DNA of 64,000 nt from positions 29,688 to 93,687 of the forward strand of contig CAMAWD010000018.1 in assembly GCA_945861785.1 (NCBI GenBank). The letters run 5' to 3'. Of the stretch, positions 1 to 8,508 are shown piece after piece; the stretch's first letter is position 1; every line of letters starts with the position of its first letter. The notes beneath the pieces are model-generated. The model was given only the letters and a program-made list of their open reading frames with translations, did no database searches and was not told the DNA's origin. Origin of the DNA: Rhodoferax sp. OV413. GTDB taxonomy: Bacteria; Pseudomonadota; Gammaproteobacteria; Burkholderiales; Burkholderiaceae_C. The translations under genes and the position numbers were made by a program.

Positions 1-396
1 GAGCGCCGGACTCAGTTGAGACCGGACCTGGAACCGAACACCGGGATGGCTCTTCATCATGGACTGGATGACCGGGATTAGAACCGGCTCGACCATGCCT
101 GGCACTGCGCCAATCCGTACCAGACCGCTCATGCCGAGCTTTCGCGCTCGCATCTCTTGCACGATGCCGTCCATAGAAGTCTTTATCCGCATCGCGGAAG
201 CCTGCAACGCCGCGCCGTCGGGAGTCAAGATAACGCCACTTGGGCTTCGCTCCAGTAGACGCAACTCGAAACTTGTTTCCAACCTACGGATCGCCTTTGA
301 AACAGCGGACTGGGTAATCCCGATCTCGTCAGCAGCCCGGTGCAGGTTACCGAGGCGCCCGACGACTGCGAATAGTTCAAGGTCTTCGATTTTCAT
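1..396 (-). CDS. LysR-family transcriptional regulator, 3' end outside window
   Basis: The 132 visible residues begin MKIEDLELFAVVGRLGNL and form a complete LysR winged helix-turn-helix (about residues 3-60, with the helix-turn-helix around AADEIGITQSAVSKAIRRLE), followed by the linker helix and the start of the effector-binding domain (LVRIGAVPGMVEPVLIP). The reading frame runs open off the left edge of the window, so the C-terminal effector domain is missing only because of the cut. The start is the ATG at 396. It is divergent from the Bug receptor gene at 501 with 104 bases between them, the usual layout in which a LysR protein controls its neighbour in response to the imported ligand. That control is inferred from position. 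Confidence 0.9.
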   Translation of the reverse strand, partial: MKIEDLELFAVVGRLGNLHRAADEIGITQSAVSKAIRRLETSFELRLLERSPSGVILTPDGAALQASAMRIKTSMDGIVQEMRARKLGMSGLVRIGAVPGMVEPVLIPVIQSMMKSHPGVRFQVRSQLSPAL

Positions 397-500
397 GATC
401 GAGATTCCGTTGGGGAATCGATTAAGGAACGCAGGGAATCGCCATTTTTACAGAGTGCTACCTAGAATCGCCCGTCGCATTCAATCTTTACAAAAATACT

Positions 501-1529
501 ATGCCGAAAATCGAACTCCTCAAGCCCCATCAACAGCGCGTTGCGCGTCGCCGACTGCTCACCACGGTCGCACGCATCGCGTTAGTGGCTTCATTGGGAG
601 CGGTAAGCCAAACCTTCGCGCAGATGAGCGGCTATCCGAACAAGCCGATCCGTTTGATCGTTCCATTCGCTGCGGGTACGTCTGTAGACTTGGTCGCAAG
701 AATCTTCGCACAACGGCTCAGTGCCGAAATCGGCAGTGCTGTCATTGTGGAGCCTCGCCCTGGTGGCGGCTCCATTTTGGGTACGCAGTATGTCGCCCAG
801 GCTGCACCTGATGGGTACACGCTCCTCCTGGGTAGCAATAGCGCGCTTACGATTGCACCCTTCATGCAATCCTCGTTGAAGTACGACCCGATAAAGTCCT
901 TCGTACCCGTCGTGGGCCTTTTCACGACCTCTTCGGTGCTGCTTGCGCGCGCGGAGCTTCCGGTGCAAAACCTCGGTGACGTTATCGAGCTTGCGCGCAA
1001 GTCGCCGGGAAAAATAAGCTATGGTTCCTACGGCATCGGCACCATACCGCACCTTTCGATGGCAATCCTGGAAACGAGGACAAACACGACCTTTAACCAT
1101 ATTCCATATAAGGGTGGTTCGGAGGCTGGGCAAGCGGCCGCAGCCGGTGATGTCGATCTTGGATTCGAAACTGTCCCTGGCGCAACAGCACGCATCAAGA
1201 CTGGAAGGGTCAAGCCTATCGCTATCTTCCAAGCCAAACGCTCGCTACATCTGCCTCAGATTCCCAGCACCGTTGAAACAGGAAATGGGGATGCAAACAT
1301 CCTCGGCTTCGTTGGTGTGTTCGCCCCGGCAGGCACGCCCTCGGACGTCATCGCAAAACTAGGTGGTGCGGCCAAGGCTGCCCTGCAGGACCCCGAATTC
1401 AATAAAGGCCTGAATGGACTGGGAGCAGAACCACTGCCGCTTACGGCCTCCGAGCTTGCGGCGGTTATCGTGAGGGAGATGGAGAGCGTAGGCACAACAA
1501 TCAAGCGCCTCAGCATAAAGGCCGAGTAG
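501..1529 (+). CDS. Bug/TctC-family periplasmic solute-binding protein
   Basis: This 342-residue protein is a Bug (tripartite tricarboxylate transporter) receptor. After a positively charged start (HQQRVARRRLL) it has a hydrophobic export segment ending near SQTFAQ (about residue 40), then the family opening YPNKPIRLIVPFAAG, the PRPGGGSILGTQYVAQAAPDGYT ligand-loop region split across residues 85-107, and a YKGGSEA motif. Such proteins bind carboxylates or related small molecules in the periplasm. No TctA/TctB membrane subunits are present in the window, so the receptor is an orphan here. It is followed after 6 bases by a hydratase gene, which suggests co-transcription, and is divergent from the LysR gene. 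Its ligand cannot be told from the sequence. Confidence 0.93.
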   Translation: MPKIELLKPHQQRVARRRLLTTVARIALVASLGAVSQTFAQMSGYPNKPIRLIVPFAAGTSVDLVARIFAQRLSAEIGSAVIVEPRPGGGSILGTQYVAQAAPDGYTLLLGSNSALTIAPFMQSSLKYDPIKSFVPVVGLFTTSSVLLARAELPVQNLGDVIELARKSPGKISYGSYGIGTIPHLSMAILETRTNTTFNHIPYKGGSEAGQAAAAGDVDLGFETVPGATARIKTGRVKPIAIFQAKRSLHLPQIPSTVETGNGDANILGFVGVFAPAGTPSDVIAKLGGAAKAALQDPEFNKGLNGLGAEPLPLTASELAAVIVREMESVGTTIKRLSIKAE

Positions 1530-1535
1530 TTGTCC

Positions 1536-2381
1536 ATGTCTAGTATCAAGAAGTATGCGGTGGGGCATGTGCTCATCCTTGAAATGGATGTTCCGGAGAG
1601 CCGCAATGCGCTGTCGAAAGAACTGCAGGCGGAACTGATCACGGAACTAGATACGGCTCCCGCAGAGGGCTTTCGTGTTGCCGTTCTGAAGGGCTCCTCG
1701 ACGGTGTTTTCCTCTGGGTACAACGTAAGCCCGGTGGGGCGGAGCAACTACGTAGGCGAAAACGAAGTGTTCGCGGATGTCCAACGACTGCGCGATCACG
1801 TGGACTTCCTGCTGCGCCTGCGGCGCGTGCAAATGCCGGTGGTGGCCCAGGTAAGAGGCTATTGCCTAGCTGGCGGCACCGATTTAATGCTCGCCACGGA
1901 CATAGCGATTGTCGCGGACGACGCGAAGATTGGAGTGCCGAATGTACGCAGTTTCGGTATTTCGCTCTTTAGCACATTGTGGCCGCTGCTCATCGGACCC
2001 ATGCGCAGCAAGCTAATGATGTTCACTGGCGATTCGATCACCGGAAAACAGGCGTCCGACTGGGGCTTGGCTGCTCTTTCTGCGCCCGCGGAGTCTCTGG
2101 ACTCAACAGTCATGCAACTTGCCAGCCGTATGGCGTTGATGCCTCCTGACCTGTTATCAGCTTCCAAAATCGCTGCGAACAGGATGATGGAGATCGTGGG
2201 CCTAGAGGCCCTGTTGCAGTCAGCCATCGAAGTTGATGTTCTGGCGCACTTCAGCGGTAGCATCGTCGACTATTGGAAGAAAGTGAAGACCGATGGCTTG
2301 CGCAGCGTCATACGGGAGCGGGACGCGCCTTACGCCCAAGGCGGTCTTGCCGAACTAATCGGGCTGCCACCCTTGCCATAG
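1536..2381 (+). CDS. Enoyl-CoA hydratase/isomerase family protein (crotonase fold)
   Basis: The 281-residue protein shows crotonase landmarks: an early ESRNALS segment, the first oxyanion-hole strand at VFSSGYN, and the second at YCLAGGTDLMLATDIAIVAD. It would bind an acyl-CoA and hydrate, isomerise or cleave it; which of these is not decidable. The C-terminal half is less typical (WPLLIGPMRSKLMM, then a tail ending GLPPLP), so it may be a divergent member. I chose the ATG at 1536. A TTG two codons upstream directly follows the stop of the Bug receptor gene and is less likely. The tight spacing suggests the receptor and this enzyme act on the same compound. Confidence 0.85.
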   Translation: MSSIKKYAVGHVLILEMDVPESRNALSKELQAELITELDTAPAEGFRVAVLKGSSTVFSSGYNVSPVGRSNYVGENEVFADVQRLRDHVDFLLRLRRVQMPVVAQVRGYCLAGGTDLMLATDIAIVADDAKIGVPNVRSFGISLFSTLWPLLIGPMRSKLMMFTGDSITGKQASDWGLAALSAPAESLDSTVMQLASRMALMPPDLLSASKIAANRMMEIVGLEALLQSAIEVDVLAHFSGSIVDYWKKVKTDGLRSVIRERDAPYAQGGLAELIGLPPLP

Positions 2382-2499
2382 CAACCGGACCCCTTCTTGG
2401 GAATTCGCTGATCACGGGCGCGCAATAGGCTTGTCCGTCAATATCCAGCACATCGCGCTGTCGAAAGGGAAGACGCCGATTATCGGATGATGGGGTACC

Positions 2500-2513
2500 G
2501 TATGCTGGGATAT
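2500..2513. promoter_or_regulatory. Candidate operator, GTATG-N5-ATAT
   Basis: The element reads GTATGCTGGGATAT. It matches the 14-bp pattern seen upstream of most transcription units in this window and lies about 340 bases before the dehydrogenase start at 2851. It is the more distant of two copies here. Confidence 0.4.
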
Positions 2514-2822
2514 AAAACAAGACCTCAGTATGCGTAGTTACCCTCGGTTCTTGCCTGACAGCGACCGGCCACAGGTTGATTTTCTATTGACCGCAAAGCT
2601 TGGGATTGCCCGGACCGCACTGGTCGAACGGCAGAGGAGCCATTTTGTCCTTGCGATGATCGGCGCAGCGTCCGAGCCCCTCGTTCAACTTGGCATTGCA
2701 GTATTGCGTGCGGCGGAGACGGACATTCAATATACAGGCGTGTGGCGCCGTGAAGGGCCGAGAACCATTCCGGCCGCGCTGGTTCAAGCAAAGAGCCCGC
2801 CAGCATGGTATGGTTCAACACG

Positions 2823-2836
2823 GTATGGATAAATAT
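2823..2836. promoter_or_regulatory. Candidate operator, GTATG-N5-ATAT
   Basis: The element reads GTATGGATAAATAT and ends 14 bases before the ATG of the dehydrogenase at 2851. A protein bound here would sit over the ribosome-site and early transcript region, which fits repression. A looser copy, CATGGTATGG, lies just upstream at 2804-2813. Confidence 0.45.
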
Positions 2837-2850
2837 TTACGGATTTCGAG

Positions 2851-4017
2851 ATGAACTTCGATTTGACAGAAGACCAGAAAGCGATTCGCAGTGCCGTTGG
2901 CGCCGTATGCGCGGATTTCAATGATGACTACTGGCTCAGGAAGGACCGCGAAGGTGGTTTCCCGGAGGATTTCTACGCGGCCATGGCCAATGCCGGTTGG
3001 CTTGGCATCGCCATGCCGTCGGAGTACGGTGGCTCCGGCCTGGGCATCTCCGAGGCGGCCATCATGATGGAGGCGGTGTCCGGCTCGGGTGCCGGACTGT
3101 CGGGCGCGTCGGCGATACACATGAACGTGTTCGGCCTGCATCCGGTGGTAGTGCATGGCAACGAGGAACAAAAGCGCCGTTGGCTGCCCCCGATCATCAA
3201 CGGCCAGAACAAGGCCTGCTTTGGCGTCACGGAGCCCAATACCGGGCTCAACACGCTCGCCTTGAAAACCATGGCTGTGCGGCAGGGCGACAAGTACGTG
3301 GTCCATGGCCAGAAGGTCTGGATCTCGACCGCGCAGGTGGCGCACAAGATCCTGCTGCTGGCGCGCACAACTCCGTTGGAAGACGTCAAGTCCAAGGCGC
3401 AGGGCTTGAGCCTTTTCTACACTGACCTGGACCGCAGCAAGATCGAGGTGCGCGAGATCGAAAAGCTCGGCCGCAAGGCGGTGGATTCGAACCAGCTGTT
3501 CATTGACGGCCTGGAGATCCCGGTAGAAGACCGCATCGGTGAGGAGGGCCGCGGCTTCGAGTACATCCTGCACGGGCTCAACCCCGAGCGCGTGCTGCTC
3601 GCCGCCGAGGCTACCGGTCTGGGTCGCGTGGCGCTGCAGCGCGCCGCCAAATATGCCGGCGAACGCATTGTGTTCGACCGGCCGATAGGCAAGAACCAGG
3701 GCATCCAGCATCCGCTGGCCGAGCGTTGGGTCGATCTGGAGGCGGGCACCTTGTTGTACCAGCGCGCGGCCTGGCTGTATGACCAGGGCCGGTCCTGCGG
3801 TGCGGAGGCCAACGCGGCCAAGTTCTTCTGTGCAGAAGCAGGATTCCGGGCCTGCGAGACAGCGGTGCTCACCCACGGGGGCATGGGCTACGCCAAGGAA
3901 TACCATGTTGAGCGCTACTTTCGCGAAGCCATGTTGCCGCGCATCGCGCCGATCTCGCCACAGCTGATCCTGAGTTTCATCGCAGAGAAGGTACTGGGCC
4001 TGCCCAAGTCCTACTGA
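2851..4017 (+). CDS. Acyl-CoA dehydrogenase
   Basis: This full-length 388-residue acyl-CoA dehydrogenase would oxidise an acyl-CoA to the 2,3-enoyl-CoA using FAD and pass electrons to electron-transfer flavoprotein. Domains follow the family order: N-terminal helical domain (about 1-115, with PSEYGGSGLGISE), the beta domain opening with CFGVTEPNTGLNTLALKT and including KVWISTAQ, and a C-terminal helical domain with AFDRPIG-type (VFDRPIGKNQGIQ) FAD contacts and THGGMGYAKEYHVERYFRE. It is transcribed alone, convergent with the Bug receptor at 4108. Two candidate operators precede it. The chain length of its substrate is unknown. Confidence 0.93.
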   Translation: MNFDLTEDQKAIRSAVGAVCADFNDDYWLRKDREGGFPEDFYAAMANAGWLGIAMPSEYGGSGLGISEAAIMMEAVSGSGAGLSGASAIHMNVFGLHPVVVHGNEEQKRRWLPPIINGQNKACFGVTEPNTGLNTLALKTMAVRQGDKYVVHGQKVWISTAQVAHKILLLARTTPLEDVKSKAQGLSLFYTDLDRSKIEVREIEKLGRKAVDSNQLFIDGLEIPVEDRIGEEGRGFEYILHGLNPERVLLAAEATGLGRVALQRAAKYAGERIVFDRPIGKNQGIQHPLAERWVDLEAGTLLYQRAAWLYDQGRSCGAEANAAKFFCAEAGFRACETAVLTHGGMGYAKEYHVERYFREAMLPRIAPISPQLILSFIAEKVLGLPKSY

Positions 4018-4076
4018 CTCCGGGTTGGCCGTACCGGCACCTGTGGACGAACACGATGGCCCAACATCTTCTTGAG

Positions 4077-4095
4077 CCCCGCCGCGCGTGCGGGG
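4077..4095. terminator. Short GC hairpin between convergent genes
   Basis: CCCCGC and GCGGGG form a 6-bp stem around a 7-base loop, located between the stops of the convergent genes ending at 4017 and 4108. There is no long T run on either side, so function as a two-way terminator is only suggested by position. Confidence 0.3.
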
Positions 4096-4107
4096 TGATC
4101 TGCCGCC

Positions 4108-5118
4108 CTAATCCAGCCGGATGTCGAACTTGCGGATGATCGGCTCGCTGCGGGCGCGTTCGTCATTGGTGAATCGGGTCACTTCGGCGACCGTGCGCGG
4201 CTCTTGAACCACCAGGCCCAGGGCGTTGAACTGGGTGCGGAATGCCTCCTGCTTCATCACCTTGTCGATCGACGCGCGCAGGCGGTCCACGATGGCCTCT
4301 GGCGTCGATTTATGGACGGCGACGCCATACCAGGTGGCACCCACCACATCGGGGAATCCGGCCTCCGCCGTGGTGGGTACATCGGGCAGGGCCTTCAGGC
4401 GCTCCCGGGTCGTGACCGCCAGCGCACGCAGCTTGCCGGCCTGGATCTGGGGCGTGGCTTGTGCGGCGACCGTGATGAACAGGTCGACCTCGCCGGTCAA
4501 TACCGACATCAGCGCCTCACCCGACTTGCCTGCGTACATGATCTCCTGCAGGTCGAAGCCGCCGGCGGTCTTGAACAACTCGGTCGCCAGGTGCAGCGTG
4601 TTGCCGCGACCAACCGATGCATAGTTTAAATTCTGCTTGACCGTCTTGGCGTAGGCCGCAAATTCCTTCATGTTCTTGGCCGGTGTCTTGTTGCTTACCG
4701 CCACCACCAGCGGCGCCTCGGCCACCACGGCGATGACACGCAGGTCGTTGGCCGCATAGGGCATCTTCTTGTATAGCAGCGGGTTGAGCACGAGCGCATT
4801 GGTGGCGATCAGCAGCGTATAACCGTTGGGCGGCGCATTGGCCACCACGGCCGCACCGATCATGGTGCCGGCGCCGGGCTTGTTCTCGACAACCACCGAT
4901 TGGGCGAGGTCCAGCGCCATTCCCTCGGCCAGTGCGCGTCCCACCGGGTCGGCAATGCCGCCTGGCGCGTAGGGCGATATCAGTTTGATCGGCTGGTCCG
5001 GGTAGTCCGCTGCCGCGGCCTGGATCGGCAGGCCACTCAGGCCCGTGGCCAGGGCCAGGGCGGCGCCGAGTCGGGCGACCAGGGTGCGGCGGGTCGATCG
5101 GAAATGTGGATTGCGCAA
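4108..5118 (-). CDS. Bug/TctC-family periplasmic solute-binding protein, TTG start
   Basis: This 336-residue Bug receptor has a twin-basic start (RSTRRTLVARL) and a hydrophobic signal ending near IQAAAA, then YPDQPIKLISPYAPGGIADPVGRALA and the PGAGTMIGAAVVA / PPNGYTLL ligand-loop region. The open frame extends further upstream into the CoA ligase gene, but the best start is the TTG at 5118. It puts the signal peptide at the N-terminus and has AGGAGA six bases upstream. The gene lies 56 bases downstream of the ligase on the same strand, so they probably form an operon, with import followed by CoA activation. No membrane subunits of a tricarboxylate transporter are nearby. Confidence 0.9.
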   Translation of the reverse strand: MRNPHFRSTRRTLVARLGAALALATGLSGLPIQAAAADYPDQPIKLISPYAPGGIADPVGRALAEGMALDLAQSVVVENKPGAGTMIGAAVVANAPPNGYTLLIATNALVLNPLLYKKMPYAANDLRVIAVVAEAPLVVAVSNKTPAKNMKEFAAYAKTVKQNLNYASVGRGNTLHLATELFKTAGGFDLQEIMYAGKSGEALMSVLTGEVDLFITVAAQATPQIQAGKLRALAVTTRERLKALPDVPTTAEAGFPDVVGATWYGVAVHKSTPEAIVDRLRASIDKVMKQEAFRTQFNALGLVVQEPRTVAEVTRFTNDERARSEPIIRKFDIRLD

Positions 5119-5174
5119 GGGGGGTCTCCTGTGGGTTGTGTTGAAAAAAGTGGCGTGAACTGCCTGCCAATTCG

Positions 5175-6716
5175 TCAGGCTGGCTCTTGGGGGACGGCGG
5201 GGGTGTTCACCAATTTGCGCAGTTCGCGGCGCAGCATCTTGCCAGCGGCCGAGCGCGGAAGCTCCTGCATCACCACGTAACGGACTGGTCGCTTGATCGT
5301 CCCCAGGCGCTTTTCGCAATGGGTGCGCACGAGTGATTCGAGCAGCGCCGGGTCGGCGCCCTGTATGCCAGCTATGAAGGCCACCGGCCGCTCACCGAAT
5401 TCGTCGTCGCTGACACCGACCACGCCGACATCCGCGACTTCGGGCAGTTCGATGATGGCCGCCTCGATCTCCTGCGGATAGACGTTGACGCCGCCGGAAA
5501 TGATCATGTCGTCCATGCGATCGGTCAGGTACATGAAGCCTTCTGCATCGATGTAGCCGATGTCTCCCAGTGTCTGATAACCCTGCGGGCTGGTGCGTCC
5601 CGCCGTCTTTGCCGGGTCGCCGAAATACTGGAAGTGCGTCAGGCCCGAGAAATAGATGCGGCCCGCCTGACCAGCGGGCAGTTCATTCCAGCCGTCGTCC
5701 AGGATGTGGGGCACACCGCGCCTGGCCTTCCCGACCGAACCGGGATGGGCGAGCCATTCCTGCGAGTTGATGACGGTCATCCCCACGCTCTCGGAGCCGG
5801 CGTAATACTCCATCATGATCGGCCCCCACCAGTCGATCATGGCCTGTTTGACCGGCACCGGGCAGGGCGCCGCCGCATGGAAGGCCAGTCGGTGCCGGGG
5901 CGCGTGGTAGCCCTTGCGCACCTCGTCGGGCAGGCGCAAGAGGCGCTGCAGCATGGTCGGGACCCACTGCGAATGGGTCACCCGCTGCCCCATGATGGTC
6001 CCCAGCGCCGCTTCGGCGTCAAACTTCTGCAGGCAGATGGCGCTGCCACCCGACGAGGTCACCGCCAGCACGGCGCGCAGCGATGCAGCGTGGTACAGCG
6101 GCCCGGTCAGCAGGTACCGGGACTCTGCGTCGAGCTGAAAGATGGAGATCAGGTCGGCGGCAAAGGCCGGTGGCCCCGCATAATCAGCCGCCGGAAGCGG
6201 ACGCCACACACCCTTGGGGAAGCCGGTGGTTCCCGAGGTGTAGAGCATGAGTGCGCCGGCGCACTCGCTGTCGCTCGGGCCCCCGGATTGCGCCTGCATG
6301 GCCGGCTCGACACGGGTGTAGCCGGGTACCGTACCGCCGTAGGAAAGCCACTGGACAGCGCCCCCGACGAGGCCGGGCAACTCGGTCAGGCTGGCCTTCG
6401 CGGGTCCCTGCGCGATCACCAGCCGGGCCTGGCAATTGCCGAGGATATAGGCAGCGTCTGGCGTGGACAGGGCGGTGGAAACCGGCGTGAAATAAAGACC
6501 GCGGCGGTACGCGGCCCAGGCCACGATGATCAAAAACGGATCATTGGGCAGCAGTGCGGCGACGTGTTCCCCCCGCGCCAGCCCGTAACTGTCGAAGACC
6601 CGTGCCAGCCGGTTGGCCTGGAGCTCGAGTTCCTGGTAACTGAGTTCTTGCCCGCCCACTGCTACAGCGATGCGTTCGGGATGTACCGACGCCCAGGACC
6701 GAAGACCGAGTTGCAT
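5175..6716 (-). CDS. AMP-forming acyl-CoA ligase (ANL superfamily)
   Basis: The 513-residue enzyme would activate a carboxylic acid to its acyl-CoA through an acyl-AMP. The P-loop is LYTSGTTGFPKGV (about residues 157-169); later come the EYYAGSESVGMT adenine-binding region, LGDIGYIDAEGFMYLTDR with the hinge, MIISGGVNVYPQEIE, and the C-terminal catalytic lysine in RSAAGKMLRR. It belongs to the same subfamily as the ligase at 27089, sharing YHA..R and HAAAPCP(V/I)PVKQAMIDWWGPI features. It is divergent from the SDR at 6798, with a candidate operator between them. The substrate is unknown. Confidence 0.93.
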   Translation of the reverse strand: MQLGLRSWASVHPERIAVAVGGQELSYQELELQANRLARVFDSYGLARGEHVAALLPNDPFLIIVAWAAYRRGLYFTPVSTALSTPDAAYILGNCQARLVIAQGPAKASLTELPGLVGGAVQWLSYGGTVPGYTRVEPAMQAQSGGPSDSECAGALMLYTSGTTGFPKGVWRPLPAADYAGPPAFAADLISIFQLDAESRYLLTGPLYHAASLRAVLAVTSSGGSAICLQKFDAEAALGTIMGQRVTHSQWVPTMLQRLLRLPDEVRKGYHAPRHRLAFHAAAPCPVPVKQAMIDWWGPIMMEYYAGSESVGMTVINSQEWLAHPGSVGKARRGVPHILDDGWNELPAGQAGRIYFSGLTHFQYFGDPAKTAGRTSPQGYQTLGDIGYIDAEGFMYLTDRMDDMIISGGVNVYPQEIEAAIIELPEVADVGVVGVSDDEFGERPVAFIAGIQGADPALLESLVRTHCEKRLGTIKRPVRYVVMQELPRSAAGKMLRRELRKLVNTPAVPQEPA

Positions 6717-6756
6717 GTTGTCTCACTCATTTTTGGCAACCACCAAGTACCATATT

Positions 6757-6770
6757 GGATGCTACCATAC
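6757..6770. promoter_or_regulatory. Candidate operator between divergent ligase and SDR genes
   Basis: On the minus strand this reads GTATGGTAGCATCC, preceded by TC and followed by AATATG. A closely related block, GGTAGCAT, recurs at the divergent promoter near 50401. It sits between starts at 6716 and 6798 and could control both directions. Confidence 0.5.
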
Positions 6771-6797
6771 GAAATGTTTGCGAAAGAGGAGTTGGCG

Positions 6798-7700
6798 ATG
6801 ACGAAACTGTGTGAAGGCCGTGTGGCCATTGTGACTGGTGCCGGACGTGGCCTGGGGCGCGCGCACGCGCTGATGCTGGCGCGCCACGGCGCCAAGGTGG
6901 TGGTCAACGACATGGGCTCGAGCGCGGCAGGTATCGGGGAAGACCAGACGCCGGCCGAAGAGGTGGTGCAGGCGATCCGTGATCTCGGCGGCGAGGCGGT
7001 GGTGGACACGGCCGACGTGTCGAGCTGGGCGGGTGCGCAGGCGATGGTGGCGCGTGCGGTGGAAAGCTTTGGCGGCCTGGACATCCTGGTGAACAATGCC
7101 GGCATACTGCGTGACCGCATGATGATCAACATGACCGAGGAGGAATGGGACTCGGTGATCCGTGTGCACCTCAAGGGCACCTTCGCGCCGACGCACCACG
7201 CGGGCAACTACTGGCGCGCGCAGCACAAGGCGGGCAAGCCGGTGGACGCGCGGGTGATCAATACAAGCTCGCACTCGGGGCTGTTCTGCAACATCGGGCA
7301 GGCCAACTACGCGGCGGCCAAGGCGGGAATCGCGAGTTTTTCGATCGTGGCAGCGCGCGAACTGGAGCGTTATGGGGTGACGGTGAACGCGATCGCGCCG
7401 CGGGCGACCACACGCATGACGGAAGGGCTGCGGGAGTGGACACCCGAACAACTGGAGCGCCGGGACCCGGAGTGGATCGCGGCACTGGTGACGTGGCTGG
7501 CGAGCAGCGAGGCGCGCGGGGTGAGCGGCAAGGTGTTCGAGGCCTGGGGCTATGGGTATGCGGTGGCCGAGAGCTGGCAGCACGGGGCGATCACGCCGGC
7601 GAGCAAGGATCCTGCGACGCTGGGCAAGTCGATCGCCGAGATCATCCGCTTCTCGCGCAAGAACGCGGGCATCGACCGCGATACCTGGCTCGACGTCTAG
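6798..7700 (+). CDS. SDR-family oxidoreductase (3-hydroxyacyl-CoA dehydrogenase type)
   Basis: This 300-residue SDR resembles the dehydrogenase part of peroxisomal multifunctional enzyme type 2 (17-beta-HSD4). It has TGAGRGLGRAHA for cofactor binding, VVVNDMG, the NNAG motif (LVNNAGILRDRM), the catalytic serine in NTSSHSGLF and YAAAKAGIASF with the Tyr-Lys pair. It probably oxidises a 3-hydroxyacyl-CoA with NAD. The open frame continues far upstream, but I chose the ATG at 6798, which has GAGGAG eight bases before it. It begins a plus-strand run with two gutted genes, a Bug receptor, an MDR and a CoA transferase, and has a close relative at 25299. Confidence 0.92.
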   Translation: MTKLCEGRVAIVTGAGRGLGRAHALMLARHGAKVVVNDMGSSAAGIGEDQTPAEEVVQAIRDLGGEAVVDTADVSSWAGAQAMVARAVESFGGLDILVNNAGILRDRMMINMTEEEWDSVIRVHLKGTFAPTHHAGNYWRAQHKAGKPVDARVINTSSHSGLFCNIGQANYAAAKAGIASFSIVAARELERYGVTVNAIAPRATTRMTEGLREWTPEQLERRDPEWIAALVTWLASSEARGVSGKVFEAWGYGYAVAESWQHGAITPASKDPATLGKSIAEIIRFSRKNAGIDRDTWLDV

Positions 7701-7746
7701 TTTTTCCCTGGTGGCAAAGTCCACCGTTTGAATGGAAGGGAGTGCG

Positions 7747-8295
7747 ATGGCGGTTGAACTCGGGTTTTTGCCCGGCGCGGTCATCGTGACTGGTGGCAGT
7801 GGTGGCATTGGTGCTGCTATTTGCAAAGGTTTTGCAGCCGCAGGACTGCCGGTGGTTTTCTCGTGCCACAGCAACCCGGACAAGGCGCATGCATTCAAGC
7901 GCGAAATCGACGCCGCCGGTGGGCAGCGCGACTTCATGCAGGTCGACCTGTCGGCACCCGACGAGGTCGAACGCGTGCCAGTGAAGGACATCATGCCGGC
8001 GGCGCCCAAGGCGGCAATTGAGATGCGCATCCGCGGCGTGGCCAAGGAGTCCGGTCGCCTGGGTATCGGGGCCAACTGCGTCGGACCCGGCTGGATCAAC
8101 GCCGGGCGGGGTAAGAAAGGGATCGAGGAGAAGCTCGACGACAAGCAACGCCAGGCGATCCTGCGTCAGATGATTCCCCTGCAGCGTTTTGGCGAGGCGG
8201 AGGACATTGCGCAGGCGGCGCTTTTCCTGTGCTCACGCCAGGCCAACTACATCACCGGCCAGAGCCTCGCGGTCGATCGTGGCATGCAACTATGA
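7747..8295 (+). pseudogene. SDR oxidoreductase with in-frame internal deletion
   Basis: The 182-residue frame is open but is two ends of an SDR joined together. Residues 1 to about 78 carry the nucleotide fold start (VIVTGGSGGIGAAICKGF, CHSN, MQVDLSAPDEVERV). From about residue 83 it continues with PAAPKAAIEM, which corresponds to the end of the YxxxK helix, then ANCVGPGWINAG and the C-terminus TGQSLAVDRGMQL. The NNAG strand, catalytic serine and catalytic tyrosine are gone; normal length would be about 250. Start ATG at 7747 has AAGGGAG upstream. Because start, frame and stop survive, it may still be translated, but it should not be an active dehydrogenase. Confidence 0.85.
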
Positions 8296-8305
8296 GGAAC
8301 CGTCC

Positions 8306-8488
8306 ATGACCGAACCCGTCGTCATCGTCACCGAACGTGAAAGCATTCTCGAAGTGGTCCTGAACCGCCCGGAAAAATACAACGCCCTCAATGTCGAGCG
8401 CCTCGCCGTGAGCAGCTTGGTGTTCGGCGAGGAGTTCAAGACCGAGGTCGCGGCCACGCGTGCGCGGCTCGCCAAGCGCAAGAGTTAA
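8306..8488 (+). pseudogene. Enoyl-CoA hydratase with in-frame internal deletion (60 residues left)
   Basis: The first 33 residues (ILEVVLNRPEKYNALN) are the N-terminal strand and first motif of a crotonase-family hydratase. The remaining 27 (FGEEFKTEVAATRARLAKRKS) are the last helices and the usual KRK tail. Everything between, including both oxyanion-hole segments, is missing, about 200 residues. It sits between the gutted SDR and the Bug receptor at 8509 and stays in frame, so translation through the run is not interrupted. No enzyme function is expected. Confidence 0.8.
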
Positions 8489-8508
8489 TCATTCAACCAG
8501 GAGACGAC

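Larger units (their letters stand above)
2382..2850. other. 469-base intergenic stretch without a recognisable gene
   Basis: Short open frames exist on both strands (about 100 codons at 2530-2832 plus and 98 codons at 2525-2821 minus), but neither looks like a known protein or has a convincing ribosome site. The stretch carries two copies of the recurrent GTATG/ATAY element, at 2500-2513 and 2823-2836, so it probably holds the promoter region of the dehydrogenase gene at 2851. Confidence 0.6.

Noticed and set aside
2525..2832. Two roughly 100-codon frames on opposite strands in the gap before 2851
   Set aside because: Neither resembles a protein family, and both lie among the candidate operators; listed only as a gap.
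2815..3906. Long minus-strand open frame of 363 codons opposite the acyl-CoA dehydrogenase
   Set aside because: It is a shadow of a high-GC gene: the plus frame has all family motifs and the minus text has none.
5634..6797. Upstream extension of the SDR frame by almost 400 codons
   Set aside because: It runs antisense through the ligase gene; the ATG at 6798 has a good ribosome site.
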